From Acidiluteibacter sp963716125 (GTDB lineage: Bacteria > Bacteroidota > Bacteroidia > Flavobacteriales_E > Vicingaceae), in contig OY970294.1 in NCBI GenBank assembly GCA_963716125.1, positions 868,001-932,000 of the forward strand: 64,000 nt of DNA, in the 5' to 3' direction. Every line of letters begins with the position of its first letter. The first letter of the stretch is position 1. The notes under the pieces were generated by a model. It was not told where the DNA came from and did not search any database. It saw only the letters and a list, made by a program, of their open reading frames with translations. Position numbers and translations under genes: made by a program. Below, in pieces: positions 18,383-28,921 of this stretch.

Positions 18383-21300
18383 ATGGCTTTTAGAAGAGAC
18401 AATAAGGAAACAAGTAGATTCTCTAAAATTACAATAAGCCTTGCTTCACCAGAAATGATTTTAGAAAAATCAAATGGAGAAGTATTGAAGCCGGAAACGA
18501 TTAATTATAGAACTTATAAACCAGAAAGAGATGGTCTTATTTTGCGAAAGAATTTTTGGTCCGGTAAAAGATTACGAATGTCACTGTGGTAAATACAAAA
18601 GAATCCGATATAAAGGGATTGTTTGTGACCGTTGTGGTGTAGAAGTAACTGAGAAGAAAGTACGTAGAGAAAGAATGGGACACATTTCATTAGTTGTTCC
18701 TGTTGCTCATATTTGGTACTTTAAATCGTTACCAAACAAAATTGGATATCTTTTAGGTTTACCAACTAAAAAATTAGATACCATTATTTATTACGAAAGA
18801 TATGTAGTAATTAATGCAGGTGATGCTAAAAATGCAGAAGGTGAGCCAATCGAATACTTAGACTTTTTAACAGAAGAAGAGTACTTAGATGTTTTAGACA
18901 GCCTTGCCAAAAGAAAACATGTATTTGGACGATACTGATCCAAATAAATTCATTGCAAAAATGGGTGCTGATGCACTTTTTGAGTTATTGAAAAGATTGG
19001 ATTTAGATAGTCTTTCTTATGATTTAAGACATAAAGCAAATACTGAAACTTCTCAACAAAGAAAGAATGAAGCTTTAAAGAGACTTCAAGTTGTTGAAGC
19101 ATTCAGAAAAGCAAATGGACATATTGAAAATCAGACCTGAATGGATGATTGTTAAAGTTGTTCCAGTTATTCCACCAGAATTACGTCCTTTAGTGCCATT
19201 AGATGGTGGTCGTTTTGCTACTTCTGATTTGAATGATTTATACAGAAGAGTAATTATTAGAAACAATCGTTTAAAAAGATTAATGGAGATTAAAGCTCCT
19301 GAAGTAATCTTAAGAAATGAGAAAAGAATGTTGCAGGAAGCTGTAGATTCTTTGTTCGATAACTCTAGAAAATCATCTGCTGTTAAAACAGATTCAAACA
19401 GAGCTTTAAAATCATTATCTGATAGTTTAAAAGGAAAGTCAGGTCGTTTTAGACAAAACTTATTAGGAAAACGTGTAGATTATTCTGCACGTTCTGTAAT
19501 TGTTGTTGGACCAGATTTAAAATTACATGAATGTGGTATGCCAAAAGATATGGCTGCTGAACTTTACAAGCCTTTTGTTATTCGTAAGTTAATTGAAAGA
19601 GGTATTGTGAAAACTGTAAAATCTGCAAAGAAAATTGTTGATAAAAAAGAACCTGTAGTTTGGGATATTTTAGAAAATGTATTAAAAGGTCACCCAATTC
19701 TTGTTGAACAGAGCTCCAACGCTTCACAGATTAGGTATTCAGGCTTTTCAACCAAAATTAATTGAAGGTAAAGCAATTCGTTTGCACCCATTAGTTTGTA
19801 CTGCATTTAACGCGGATTTTGATGGTGATCAAATGGCAGTTCACTTACCATTAGGTAATGCTGCAATTTTGGAAGCTCAATTATTAATGTTGGCTTCTCA
19901 TAACATTTTGAACCCTGCAAATGGTTCTCCAATTACTGTACCATCTCAGGATATGGTTTTGGGTCTTTATTATTTGACCAAAGAAAGAGTTTCTGATGAA
20001 ACTAAAACCATTAAAGGTGAAGGGAAAATCTTTCTACTCTCCTGAAGAAGTTATTATTGCTAACAATGAAGGAAGATTAGATATTCATGCTAAGATTAAA
20101 GTTAAGATTACAAAGAAATGGTGAAACTAAATTAATTGACACTACTTGTGGTAGAGTTATTTTTAATCGAGCATGTACCTGCGAAGTGCCTTATATTAAT
20201 GAATTGTTGACCAAAAAATCTTTAAGAGATATTATTGGTGATATTTTGAAAGTAGCTGGAACTTCAAAAACTGCTAATTTCTTAGATGATATTAAAGACA
20301 TTAGGATATAATATGTCATTTAAAGGTGGATCTGTCGTTTAATCTTAGAGGACGTTATTGTTCCTAGATGCGAAAGAAGAAATGATGGAAAAAGCAACAT
20401 GAGCAAGTAAAAGAAGTGTGGAATAACTATAATATGGGTTTCATTACGAATAATGAACGTTATAACCAAATTATTGATATTTGGACACATACCAATACAA
20501 GGTTGACCAATACGGTAATGAATCGTTTGAAAAACGATAATCAAGGTTTCAACTCTGTTTACATGATGTTTGATTCAGGAGCAAGGGGTTCTAAAGAGCA
20601 AATTCGTCAGCTTTCAGGAATGAGAGGATTGATGGCTAAGCCACAAAAATCTGGATCATCAGGTCAAGAAATTATTGAAAACCCAATTCTTTCTAACTTT
20701 AAAGAAGGTCTTTCAATTTTAGAGTACTTTATTTCTACTCACGGTGCACGTAAAGGTTTGGCCGATACAGCATTGAAAACAGCAGATGCAGGTTACTTAA
20801 CAAGAAGATTGGTAGATGTTTCTCAAGATGTTGTTATTTCTGATGTAGATTGTGGAACATTGAGAGGTGTTACGATTGCTGCATTAATGAAAAATGATGA
20901 TGAAGTAGAATCATTATACGATAGAATTTTAGGTAGAACTAACTGTTCATGATGTTTATCATCCAAATACAGGCGATTTAATTATTAGCATCAGGAGAAG
21001 AAGTAACTGAAGAGATTGCTAAAATAATACACGAATCTCCAATTGATGAATTGGAAATGCGTTCAGTACTTTCTTGTGAATTGAAAAGAGGAGTTTGTTC
21101 TAAGTGTTACGGTAGAAGTTTAGCAACTGGTAGAATGGCTCAAAAAGGTGAATCTGTTGGAGTAATTGCTGCACAGTCTATTGGTGAGCCAGGAACTCAG
21201 TTAACACTTCGTACATTCCACGTTGGGTGGTACTGCATCTAAAATTGCTGATGATTCAAGAGTTGAAGCAAAATACGATGGTATTTTAGAAATTGATGAA

Positions 21301-22730
21301 TTAAGAACAGTTGATGGTGAAGACAAAGAAGGTAAAAAAGTTACATATTGTTGTAGGACGTTCTGCTGAAGCTGAGAATTGTTAGATTCTAAAACAAATA
21401 TTGCTTTAGCTACAGCTAACGTTATTCCTTATGGTTCTATTGTTGATAGTAGATGATGGAGAAAAAGTGAAAAAAGGACAATTGATTTGTTATTGGGATC
21501 CATATAACGCTTTAATTATTGCAGAAGTACACAGGAACTATTGCTTTTGAAAACTTTGGTTGATGGTATTACTTATAAAGAAGAATCTGATGAACAAACA
21601 GGTTTTACTGAAAAAGTAATTATTGAATCTAAGAGATAAGAAAATTAATTCCTGAAATTAAGGTAGTTAACTCTAAAGAACGAAGTTGCTTAAAACATAT
21701 AACTTACCAGTAGGAGCGCACATCGTTGTATTAAAGAAGGTGATAAAATTGAAAGTGGTAAAACATTGGTTAAAATACCAAGAACTTCAGGTAAGTCAGG
21801 TGATATTACAGGTGGTCTTCCAAGAGTAACTGAGTTATTTGAAGCACGAAATCCTTCTAATCCTGCCGTTGTTTCAGAAATTGACGGTATTGTTTCTTTT
21901 GGAAAAATTAAAAGAGGTAACAGAGAAGTAATTGTTGAGTCAAGAACTGGAGAAGTTAAGAAAGTACTTGATTAACTTATCTAAGCATATCTTAGTGCAA
22001 GAGAATGACTTTGTAAGAGCTGGAAGTTCCACTTTCTGATGGTGCAATTACTCCTGCTGATATTTTAGCAATTAAAGGACCTACACAAGTTCAAGAATAT
22101 TTAGTAAATGAAGTTCAAGAAGTTTATAGGTTACAAGGAGTGAAAATTAATGATAAGCACTTTGAAGTAATTGTTAGACAAATGATGCGTAAAGTAATCA
22201 TTGAAGATCCAGGTGATACACGATTCTTAGAAAAGCAAATTGTGAATAAGATCTGAATTTTGCGAAGAAAATGACTGGATTTTCGGAAAAAAGTTGTTGA
22301 AGATGCAGGAGATTCAGATGATATGAAGTTCAGGTCAAATTGTTTCTCCAAGAAAATTGAGAGAAGAAAACTCTAAGATTAAAAAGAGCAGGATAAGAAA
22401 TTAGTTAGTTGCAAGAGATGCAATGTCCAGCAACGTCAAATTCAGTTCTTACAAGGTATTACAAGAGCTTCACTACAAACTGATAGCTTTATCTCAGCTG
22501 CTTCTTTCCAAGAAACAACTAAAGTATTAAATGAAGCTGCTGTAAGTGGTAAGGAAGATCACTTAAAGGGATTAAAAGAAAACGTTATTGTTGGACATTT
22601 GATTCCTGCAGGAACAGGTTTAAAAGAATACCAAGAATAATCGTTGGTTCAAAAGAAGAATACGAAATCTAATTAACTTCAGAATGCTGAAGAAGTGAAA
22701 GATGAAGAAGAAGTTGATAAAATAGAATAA
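18383..22730 (+). CDS. rpoC: DNA-directed RNA polymerase subunit beta', frameshifted
   Basis: It starts MAFRRDNKETSRFSKI. The N-terminal zinc site is CHCGKYKRIRYKGIVCDRCG (about 18574-18635), and the catalytic Mg-binding NADFDGDQMAVH lies at about 19810-19845. The second zinc cluster 'CELKRGVCSKCYGRSL' follows near 21070, then 'GVIAAQSIGEPGTQLTLRTFH', and the C-terminus is 'QTDSFISAASFQETTKVL'. Frame breaks near 18535, 18905, 19125, 19700, 20030, 20300-20400, 20945, 21230 and many between 21340 and 22640 split it into about a dozen ORFs. These are probably consensus errors. Confidence 0.96.
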
Positions 22731-22731
22731 G

Positions 22732-23051
22732 ATGGCTGAAGAACAAAGACAAGACGGAAAATTAAACATTGAATTGACGTGAAGAAGTTGCTGAAGGGCA
22801 ATTTATTCTAACTTGGCTATCATTAGTCATTCTAATTCAGAGTTTGTATTGGATTTTATTAAAGTAATGCCTGGTATTACCAAAGGCAAAAGTGAAGTCA
22901 AGAATATATGATGACACCACAACATGCCAAACGTTTATTAAGAGCATTAAATGACAATGTAATTAAATTTGAATCTCAAAACGGCACGATTAACGAAGGT
23001 GAACAACCTAATTTTCCAATGAACTTTGGAGGACCAACAGCTGAAGCTTAA
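22732..23051 (+). CDS. DUF3467 protein, frameshifted
   Basis: Read with corrections this gives about 105 residues: MAEEQRQDGKLNIEL, 'NLAIISHSNSEFVLDFIKVMPGI', 'TPQHAKRLLRALNDN', ending 'PMNFGGPTAEA'. That is the DUF3467 family, small cytoplasmic proteins commonly found after rpoC in Bacteroidota; function unknown. Breaks occur near 22777 (extra G), 22803 and 22895. It is 1 base after the rpoC stop and probably co-transcribed, ending at the terminator at 23076. Confidence 0.85.
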
Positions 23052-23075
23052 ATTTAGCTTTCAGTAAAAATTATC

Positions 23076-23108
23076 AAAGGCGTCTAAGTTTTCTTAGACG
23101 CCTTTTTT
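23076..23108. terminator. Bidirectional terminator between rpoC operon and patatin gene
   Basis: A 12-13 bp perfect stem (AAAGGCGTCTAAG with CTTAGACGCCTTT) and a small loop are followed by six T on the + strand. A-residues on the other side make it usable from the minus strand too. It ends the ribosomal/rpoBC unit. Confidence 0.85.
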
Positions 23109-25389
23109 AATCCAAAACTTTCTTATTGAATAATATATATCCAAAATGAATTAAGAATTTATATTGTTTATCTGCCTTATCGTAATAGTTAAAGCTAGCC
23201 GCCAATGGGCCAATAGGTGTTTCGTAAACCATAGTAGCGGTTCCTATAAAATCTCTAGTAGAAAATTCAGGACCATAGGCTGCATCTTTATTAAGGTCTA
23301 ATATTTCTTGATAAGGTTGAAAAATATAACCTTCCAATCTAAAATCTAGTTTATCAAAGATTGAATAAACTGTTTTCAAACCAAATCCCACATAAGAATG
23401 AGTTCTATATTGATATTGAAATAGGGTAGTCATTTCGGGCAATGGTTGAAAAGCAGGCGCCATTAATACGGTAGCCGTATAATTGCTAAAGAAGGGCTGG
23501 TTGGTAGCAATTACTTCTACCAAAGTTCCAAAATTAAATTTGCTCTTCTTTAAAAAGTAATTTTCATATTTAATTTTAAATTCAATCCATTCTCTTTTGT
23601 TTTTAGTTTCGTCCTTAATAGCCGCGGTAGAACCTGGCGTATTTTTTTCATCTCCAAATGAATACCTTGTTTGAAGTTTTAAATAACTGCCTTTTGTGGC
23701 ATATTGGTCTCTGTTTAGAGTGCTTCTAATGTATCTCAAAAATGGGCTATAGCCTCTAAATCTATTAATATCAGCCGTATCAAATCTGCTGAAATTGTTG
23801 GTTTGATAATATTCATTTTGTAAGTCGAAGATCTCACTACCCAATTCTAATTTGCCTTTGTACTTTATAGGCATTCCAACTAATGCTTCTATAAATAATT
23901 CGTTTTTAATTAAATAAGATGGTTTGATGTCTTCTAACAATGTTTTGGAGCTATTAAAATAATCCCATTTTGTATTTATTATAGACGCTTCTGTATATAT
24001 GGGATTTTGAGCTGGAAACTCTATTCTTGTCTTAAATTTGGCTGAGCTGTGTAATTTTCCAAAGTATAAGTTAGCATCAAGCTTTAGGTTGGTTTTTTTT
24101 ATTCTATTGTATCCAAGAGCTACGTAACCAGTATTTATTGGTCTTGATGAAATGATGCCTCCAAACTCAATTTGGAAGTTTTTTTCTTTTTTTACAATAA
24201 GCTCTAAATCAAATAAGGATGAATTTTTATTAAATGTACTGATTGGATATACACTGCTAATTCCTCTATCAGAAACTAAACGCATATAGGCAGATTCTAA
24301 GATAGAATATTCAAAGAAATCATTCTTTTTTAAGGCTTTTTTAAAGATAAACTGTGTTTGTTTTTCATTCAGACCATTGAATTTAACTTCTTTAAATTTT
24401 AATGGAGTTTTGCTTTTTGCAAAAGCTTTTCTTTTATCAATTATTGCCGTATCGCTTATTGTTCTTTTTACATAAGGTAAAATAGAATCTATTGAAAGGA
24501 TGGCAGCATTATAACCTGCTTGTATGGCATTGTTATTTTTTTCAAAGCTGAGTAACTCAATTCCATCTACTTTTGGCTCTATAATAATTCCTTTCGTGCA
24601 TTCAATGGAGTAATTTGACTCTCTACTCAACATACTTTTAATCTGTGACAAAAGGTTATCCTCAGTTGGTGGGTCATCATTTCTACTGACATTACTGCCA
24701 ATAATATAATCAGGCATAAAATCATTATACATCACATCTGAGGGAAAATTATTATATAATCCACCGTCAAACAATAATCTATTTTTATAATTAATAGGGG
24801 AGAGGTAAAATGGGTAAGCCATTGAAGCTCTTACTGCTGTTGCTAAATTTCCTTGATTAAAAATATATTCTTTTCCATTGGTAATATCAGCGGCAATGCA
24901 ACGAAAAGGAATCATCAAACTATCAAAATTATAATTGGCAGCAGCTGAGGCAGGAGCAAACATTTTTAATAATCCAAAATCAATAGGAACAGAAGAAATA
25001 AAATTGGTAGGTAAATTGGTTTCAAAAAGTGAATCTAAATCAAAATTAATCGTCAGTAACTTAGGTGATGCATCTCCTTTTTTGTAAAATGCTTGGTATT
25101 TGCTAACCATTTCACCGTTGGCCCATTTGATAAATAAATCTGACTTAAAAAGTGTTTCAATTTCTATTGGGCTCATGCCTGAGGCATAAAGTGCACCTAC
25201 CAAAGCTCCAATGGATGTTCCGGTGATGTAATCGATAGGTATATTATTTTCTTCTAAAGCTTTTAAAACACCAATGTGGGCTGCTCCACTTGCGCCGCCG
25301 CCACTGAGTACTACTCCAACTTTTTGAGCACTAATAGACTGTGCTAGAAGCAGAAATAGAAAAGCTAAAATGATTGAATGAATCCGCAT
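23107..25389 (-). CDS. Patatin-like phospholipase with POTRA and Omp85-type barrel
   Basis: This 760-residue protein has a signal peptide (1-21) and a patatin domain (about 23-310). The patatin domain carries the oxyanion loop GGGASG (30-35), nucleophile motif GTSIG (Ser59) and catalytic DGG (Asp208). A POTRA-like segment lies at about 330-400 ('KFKEVKFNGLNEKQTQFIFK'), with a C-terminal beta-barrel of the surface-antigen/Omp85 type. This is the PlpD-like layout: a lipase on an outer-membrane barrel that may cleave lipids in the envelope. Ser and Asp of the dyad are both present, so activity is expected. It lies 40 bases after the BtuF-like gene on the same strand. Confidence 0.92.
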   Translation of the reverse strand: MRIHSIILAFLFLLLAQSISAQKVGVVLSGGGASGAAHIGVLKALEENNIPIDYITGTSIGALVGALYASGMSPIEIETLFKSDLFIKWANGEMVSKYQAFYKKGDASPKLLTINFDLDSLFETNLPTNFISSVPIDFGLLKMFAPASAAANYNFDSLMIPFRCIAADITNGKEYIFNQGNLATAVRASMAYPFYLSPINYKNRLLFDGGLYNNFPSDVMYNDFMPDYIIGSNVSRNDDPPTEDNLLSQIKSMLSRESNYSIECTKGIIIEPKVDGIELLSFEKNNNAIQAGYNAAILSIDSILPYVKRTISDTAIIDKRKAFAKSKTPLKFKEVKFNGLNEKQTQFIFKKALKKNDFFEYSILESAYMRLVSDRGISSVYPISTFNKNSSLFDLELIVKKEKNFQIEFGGIISSRPINTGYVALGYNRIKKTNLKLDANLYFGKLHSSAKFKTRIEFPAQNPIYTEASIINTKWDYFNSSKTLLEDIKPSYLIKNELFIEALVGMPIKYKGKLELGSEIFDLQNEYYQTNNFSRFDTADINRFRGYSPFLRYIRSTLNRDQYATKGSYLKLQTRYSFGDEKNTPGSTAAIKDETKNKREWIEFKIKYENYFLKKSKFNFGTLVEVIATNQPFFSNYTATVLMAPAFQPLPEMTTLFQYQYRTHSYVGFGLKTVYSIFDKLDFRLEGYIFQPYQEILDLNKDAAYGPEFSTRDFIGTATMVYETPIGPLAASFNYYDKADKQYKFLIHFGYILFNKKVLD

Positions 25390-25429
25390 TTAATTTAAAA
25401 ATCAAGCTAATTTATCCATTTTAAAAGAA

Positions 25430-26218
25430 TTATTGATTCCATTCATCACAAAGCTGATTAAAATATTGTTTTGCATTTTGTAATCGGCTGCCATACCAAG
25501 AGAAGTATTCGCCGTCTACCAATCCAATTTTTGTTTTAGGAAATCTGTTTTGGAATTCTTTTAAATGTTCTTCTTTAAAAGGATAGGGTTCAGAAGAAAG
25601 AAAAATAGCATCTATTTTCATGGAATTGATTTCTTCGTCAGTTATTGTGGGATATCGCTTGGATTCTTTTAGTACATTTTCAAATCCTGCATAAGGTAGC
25701 ATATTGCTGATAAATGTGTCTCCTCCAATGCTCATTAATGGCTCATTCCAAATTAAATAGAGTGCTTTTTTTAAGATTTTATGAGATTGATTTGGCTCAA
25801 AATCGTGTTGAATTTTATCAATTATTTTTTGAGATTCGTTTACTCGATTACAAATTATTCCAATGTCGTCAATCATTTTAATAGCTGATTGGATATTACT
25901 TACATCTGATACGTAAGTTGGTATTTTACTTTGAAGATATTCAATATCCTCTTTGGTGTTTTCCTCTAAATTTCCAATGATTAAATCAGGCTTTAAATCT
26001 AAAATACGTTCACATTTAAGATTCTTGGTTCCGCCAACTATCACTTTCTGATTTCTAAGCTCTTTTGGATGAATACAAAATTTAGTTACACCTACAATTT
26101 CATCTTCTAACCCTAAATTCCAAAGCAATTCAGATTGGGAAGGAACCAAAGAAACAATTCGTATAGGATGTTTCTCCAACTTTAATTCTTTCCCAATCTG
26201 ATCATTAATGCTCAACAT
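25430..26218 (-). CDS. BtuF/FhuD-like helical-backbone metal receptor without signal peptide
   Basis: This 262-residue protein has the two-lobed periplasmic-binding fold of class III: 'RIVSLVPSQSELLWNLGLEDEIVGVT' at 20-45, 'LDLKPDLIIG' at 73-82, 'SIGGDTFISNMLPYAGF' and the end 'SWYGSRLQNAKQYFNQL'. Relatives bind cobalamin or iron chelates for ABC importers. No signal peptide or lipobox is visible, and no btuC/D genes are near, so it may be cytoplasmic or act elsewhere. It starts 6 bases after the CBS-domain synthase gene and is likely co-transcribed. Confidence 0.85.
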   Translation of the reverse strand: MLSINDQIGKELKLEKHPIRIVSLVPSQSELLWNLGLEDEIVGVTKFCIHPKELRNQKVIVGGTKNLKCERILDLKPDLIIGNLEENTKEDIEYLQSKIPTYVSDVSNIQSAIKMIDDIGIICNRVNESQKIIDKIQHDFEPNQSHKILKKALYLIWNEPLMSIGGDTFISNMLPYAGFENVLKESKRYPTITDEEINSMKIDAIFLSSEPYPFKEEHLKEFQNRFPKTKIGLVDGEYFSWYGSRLQNAKQYFNQLCDEWNQ

Positions 26219-26224
26219 TCTTTA

Positions 26225-27589
26225 TTACTTTAAAGAATCTATAATATCGTGCATGGTAATAATATGACTCATCCCTGCTTTATCTTTTATTAAAACAGCT
26301 CTGTTGTCTTTGTTAATTTTTTTGGAGACATCTTCTATTGTCGAGTTGGATTCAACAAATGCATAAGGCTTATTCATTACCTTTTTTACATTTTCTTCTC
26401 TCAAAGATGGATTTTTGATTATTTCAGCAAATATTTCATTGTCGTTTAATGCTCCCACAATTTCACCTTTAGAATTTACAACTGGCATTTGCGAAATATT
26501 GTATTTGGTCAAAATGTCAATTGCTTCTGAAATATTTTGATCTTCAGTTATCGTTACCAGAGTTTTATCTTTATGGTTTTTAATCAAATCTAAAGCTCTT
26601 GCTTTCTCTTTATCCAAAAATCCTCTGTCGCGCATCCAATCATCGTTAAATATTTTTCCAACATATCTACTTCCATGATCGTGAAATATAACTACAACAA
26701 TGTCGTCTTTAGATAATTCTGACTTCAATTGGTTGATGCCTGCTACAGCACTTCCTGCAGAGTTTCCCATAAAAAGACCTTCTTCTCTGGCCAATCTACG
26801 AGTCATTATCATACCATCTTTATCAGTAACTTTTTCAAATTTGTCAATTAATTTAAAATCAACATTAGCTGGAAGAATATCTTCTCCAATACCTTCAGTT
26901 AAGTAAGAATAAATTTCAGATTCATCAAATTCTCCTGTTTCATGATATTTTTTAAATACGGAACCGTAAGTATCAATTCCCCAAATTTTAATAGTTGGAT
27001 TTTGCTCTTTTAAATATTTAGCAGTTCCTGAAATTGTTCCTCCAGTTCCAACACCAACTACTAAATGCGTAATTTTCCCATCAGTTTGCTCCCAAATTTC
27101 TGGGCCTGTTTGCTCATAATGAGCTTTTCTATTGGATAAATTGTCGTATTGATTAGGATAAAATGAGTTTGGAATTTCTTCGTTTAATTTTTTAGCAATT
27201 GAATAGTAAGAACGAGGATCATCAGAAGATACATTTGTTGGTGTTACAATAACTTCAGCTCCCATAGCGCGCAAAATATCAATCTTTTCCTGAGATTGTT
27301 TATCTGCCATAGTACAAATTAATTTATAACCTTTTGCAATAGCGGCTAAGGCTAAACCCATTCCAGTGTTTCCTGATGTGCCTTCAATAATAGTTCCTCC
27401 TGGTTTTAAAAGTCCTGCTGCTTCAGCATCTTCTACCATTTTTACAGCCATTCTATCTTTAATAGAATGCCCAGGGTTAAAAGTTTCTACTTTTGCCAAA
27501 ACAAGCGCAGGAACATCTACTACTGTTTTGTTTAACTTAATTAATGGTGTGTTTCCTATGGTTTCAATTATATTGTTGAAATATTTCAT
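26225..27589 (-). CDS. PLP-dependent cysteine/cystathionine beta-synthase with CBS domain pair
   Basis: This 454-residue protein is a fold-type II PLP enzyme: 'IGNTPLIKLN' (11-20), PLP lysine Lys44 in GHSIKDR, substrate loop TSGNTG (71-76) and the phosphate cup GVGTGGT. It is followed by a tandem CBS domain pair (about 340-454). This is the layout of cystathionine beta-synthase and CBS-fused cysteine synthases, which condense serine or O-acetylserine with homocysteine or sulfide. Which reaction it performs cannot be decided from sequence. CBS domains usually bind adenosyl ligands and regulate activity. It heads a three-gene minus-strand operon. Confidence 0.93.
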   Translation of the reverse strand: MKYFNNIIETIGNTPLIKLNKTVVDVPALVLAKVETFNPGHSIKDRMAVKMVEDAEAAGLLKPGGTIIEGTSGNTGMGLALAAIAKGYKLICTMADKQSQEKIDILRAMGAEVIVTPTNVSSDDPRSYYSIAKKLNEEIPNSFYPNQYDNLSNRKAHYEQTGPEIWEQTDGKITHLVVGVGTGGTISGTAKYLKEQNPTIKIWGIDTYGSVFKKYHETGEFDESEIYSYLTEGIGEDILPANVDFKLIDKFEKVTDKDGMIMTRRLAREEGLFMGNSAGSAVAGINQLKSELSKDDIVVVIFHDHGSRYVGKIFNDDWMRDRGFLDKEKARALDLIKNHKDKTLVTITEDQNISEAIDILTKYNISQMPVVNSKGEIVGALNDNEIFAEIIKNPSLREENVKKVMNKPYAFVESNSTIEDVSKKINKDNRAVLIKDKAGMSHIITMHDIIDSLK

Positions 27590-27608
27590 CTTTTCTTTAT
27601 TTATGCTG

Positions 27609-27616
27609 CAAAAGTA
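27609..27616 (-). promoter_or_regulatory. -7 box of the CBS-synthase operon
   Basis: On the minus strand the sequence is TACTTTTG, a TAnnTTTG match 19 bases before the start codon. Confidence 0.55.
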
Positions 27617-27666
27617 TCACTTTATACGACGATTGGGAAGGAATTGTACGAGATTTCTTAAATTAA

Positions 27667-28890
27667 TTAGTCAAATCTAATCGCCTTAGATGGACTGATT
27701 TTTGAAATAATGTAAGATGGAATAATGAGCATCAAAATACTTACAATTAGTGTCCCTAAATTCAATAATAAAATATCTGAAATATTAATTTGAATAGGCA
27801 CTCTATCAATATAATAAGCATCTTGATCTAATTTTAAGAATTGAAATTTTAATTGAAGTAGACAAAATCCTATACCTATCAAATTTCCCCACAAAAGTCC
27901 TTTTCCTATTAAAGTGGTGGAGCTTATTAAAAATACTTTTCTGATACTAAAATTACTAGCTCCTAAGGATTTTAAAATTCCAATCATGTTGGTGCGCTCT
28001 ATCACCATAATTAATAATGCTGAAATAATATTAATTCCCGCCACAATTAGCATCAAAATTATAATTACAAGCACATTTATATCTTGCAATTCTAACCAAT
28101 TGAAAATGTCTGCACGAGAAGTTTTGATGCTTGTAGAAATTAAATCGTAGCCAATATTCTCGTAGACAAATTGTTCAACTTTATCCAAATCTTCAAATTT
28201 GTTGATAGAAACTTCAAAACCTCCTACTAAATTTTCAGACCAAGAATTTAATTTTTGGATATGTTTGATATCGCAAAGCGCATACAACTCATCTAAGTCA
28301 CCAAACCCTGAATTATAAATCCCTGAAATGGTAAATTTTCTAACTCTAGCAGGTTCTTGTATAAAATAGACTTTAACATCGTCACCTGTTTTTAAGTATA
28401 ATTTATTGGCGACAGCTTCTGATATTATTATGCTATCATTACGAATAGAATCATTAATTGTAAATACGTTTCCTTGAACGATTTTATCTTTAAAGAATGA
28501 CCAATCATAGTCTTGCGCAACACCTTTTAGTACAATTCCATAAATTTCGTCATCCGTTTTTATTATACCACCTTTATTAGCAAAAACCTGTACATTTTTA
28601 ATTTCAGGATTCTTTGAAAGAACATCAATGAATGCCTGATTTTTATCAATTGGTTTAGCATCTAATTGATTGTTGGTATTATAAGAGGTGATACTAATGT
28701 GTGAACCAAAACCTATAATTTTATCACGTATTTCTTTTTGAAAGCCTGAAACTATAGCCATAGCTATAATCATAATGGCAATACCCAATGTAATGGCAAG
28801 AATAGAAATACGAATAATAGGTGCAGAAAAACCTTTACCTTCGCTGTTTCCTTTTAAAATTCTTTTTGCTATGAAATATTCGTAGTTCAA
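27667..28890 (-). CDS. LolC/LolE-family (FtsX-like) ABC transporter permease
   Basis: This 407-residue protein has an N-terminal 'FIAKRILKG' and 'FSAPIIRISILAITLGIAIMIIAMAIVSGFQ' (first membrane helix, about 25-50). A large periplasmic domain follows (about 51-265), then three C-terminal membrane helices with the FtsX-type 'ERTNMIGILKSLGASNFSIRKVFL'. This is the LolCE/MacB superfamily, which extracts lipoproteins from the inner membrane or drives mechanotransmission. No ATPase gene is next to it; Bacteroidota usually encode it elsewhere. It is divergent from namZ. Confidence 0.9.
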   Translation of the reverse strand: MNYEYFIAKRILKGNSEGKGFSAPIIRISILAITLGIAIMIIAMAIVSGFQKEIRDKIIGFGSHISITSYNTNNQLDAKPIDKNQAFIDVLSKNPEIKNVQVFANKGGIIKTDDEIYGIVLKGVAQDYDWSFFKDKIVQGNVFTINDSIRNDSIIISEAVANKLYLKTGDDVKVYFIQEPARVRKFTISGIYNSGFGDLDELYALCDIKHIQKLNSWSENLVGGFEVSINKFEDLDKVEQFVYENIGYDLISTSIKTSRADIFNWLELQDINVLVIIILMLIVAGINIISALLIMVIERTNMIGILKSLGASNFSIRKVFLISSTTLIGKGLLWGNLIGIGFCLLQLKFQFLKLDQDAYYIDRVPIQINISDILLLNLGTLIVSILMLIIPSYIISKISPSKAIRFD

Positions 28891-28905
28891 ATGATTGATT
28901 TAATG

Positions 28906-28913
28906 CAAATGTA
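28906..28913 (-). promoter_or_regulatory. -7 box of permease gene
   Basis: Minus-strand TACATTTG is a perfect TAnnTTTG match 15 bases before the permease start, implying a very short leader. It sits in the 31-base divergent gap shared with namZ. Confidence 0.5.
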
Positions 28914-28921
28914 ATAATAAG

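Noticed and set aside
14472..22730. Programmed frameshifting or recoding in rpoB and rpoC
   Set aside because: The breaks are many, occur in both directions and lack a common slippery motif; similar breaks hit neighbouring genes.
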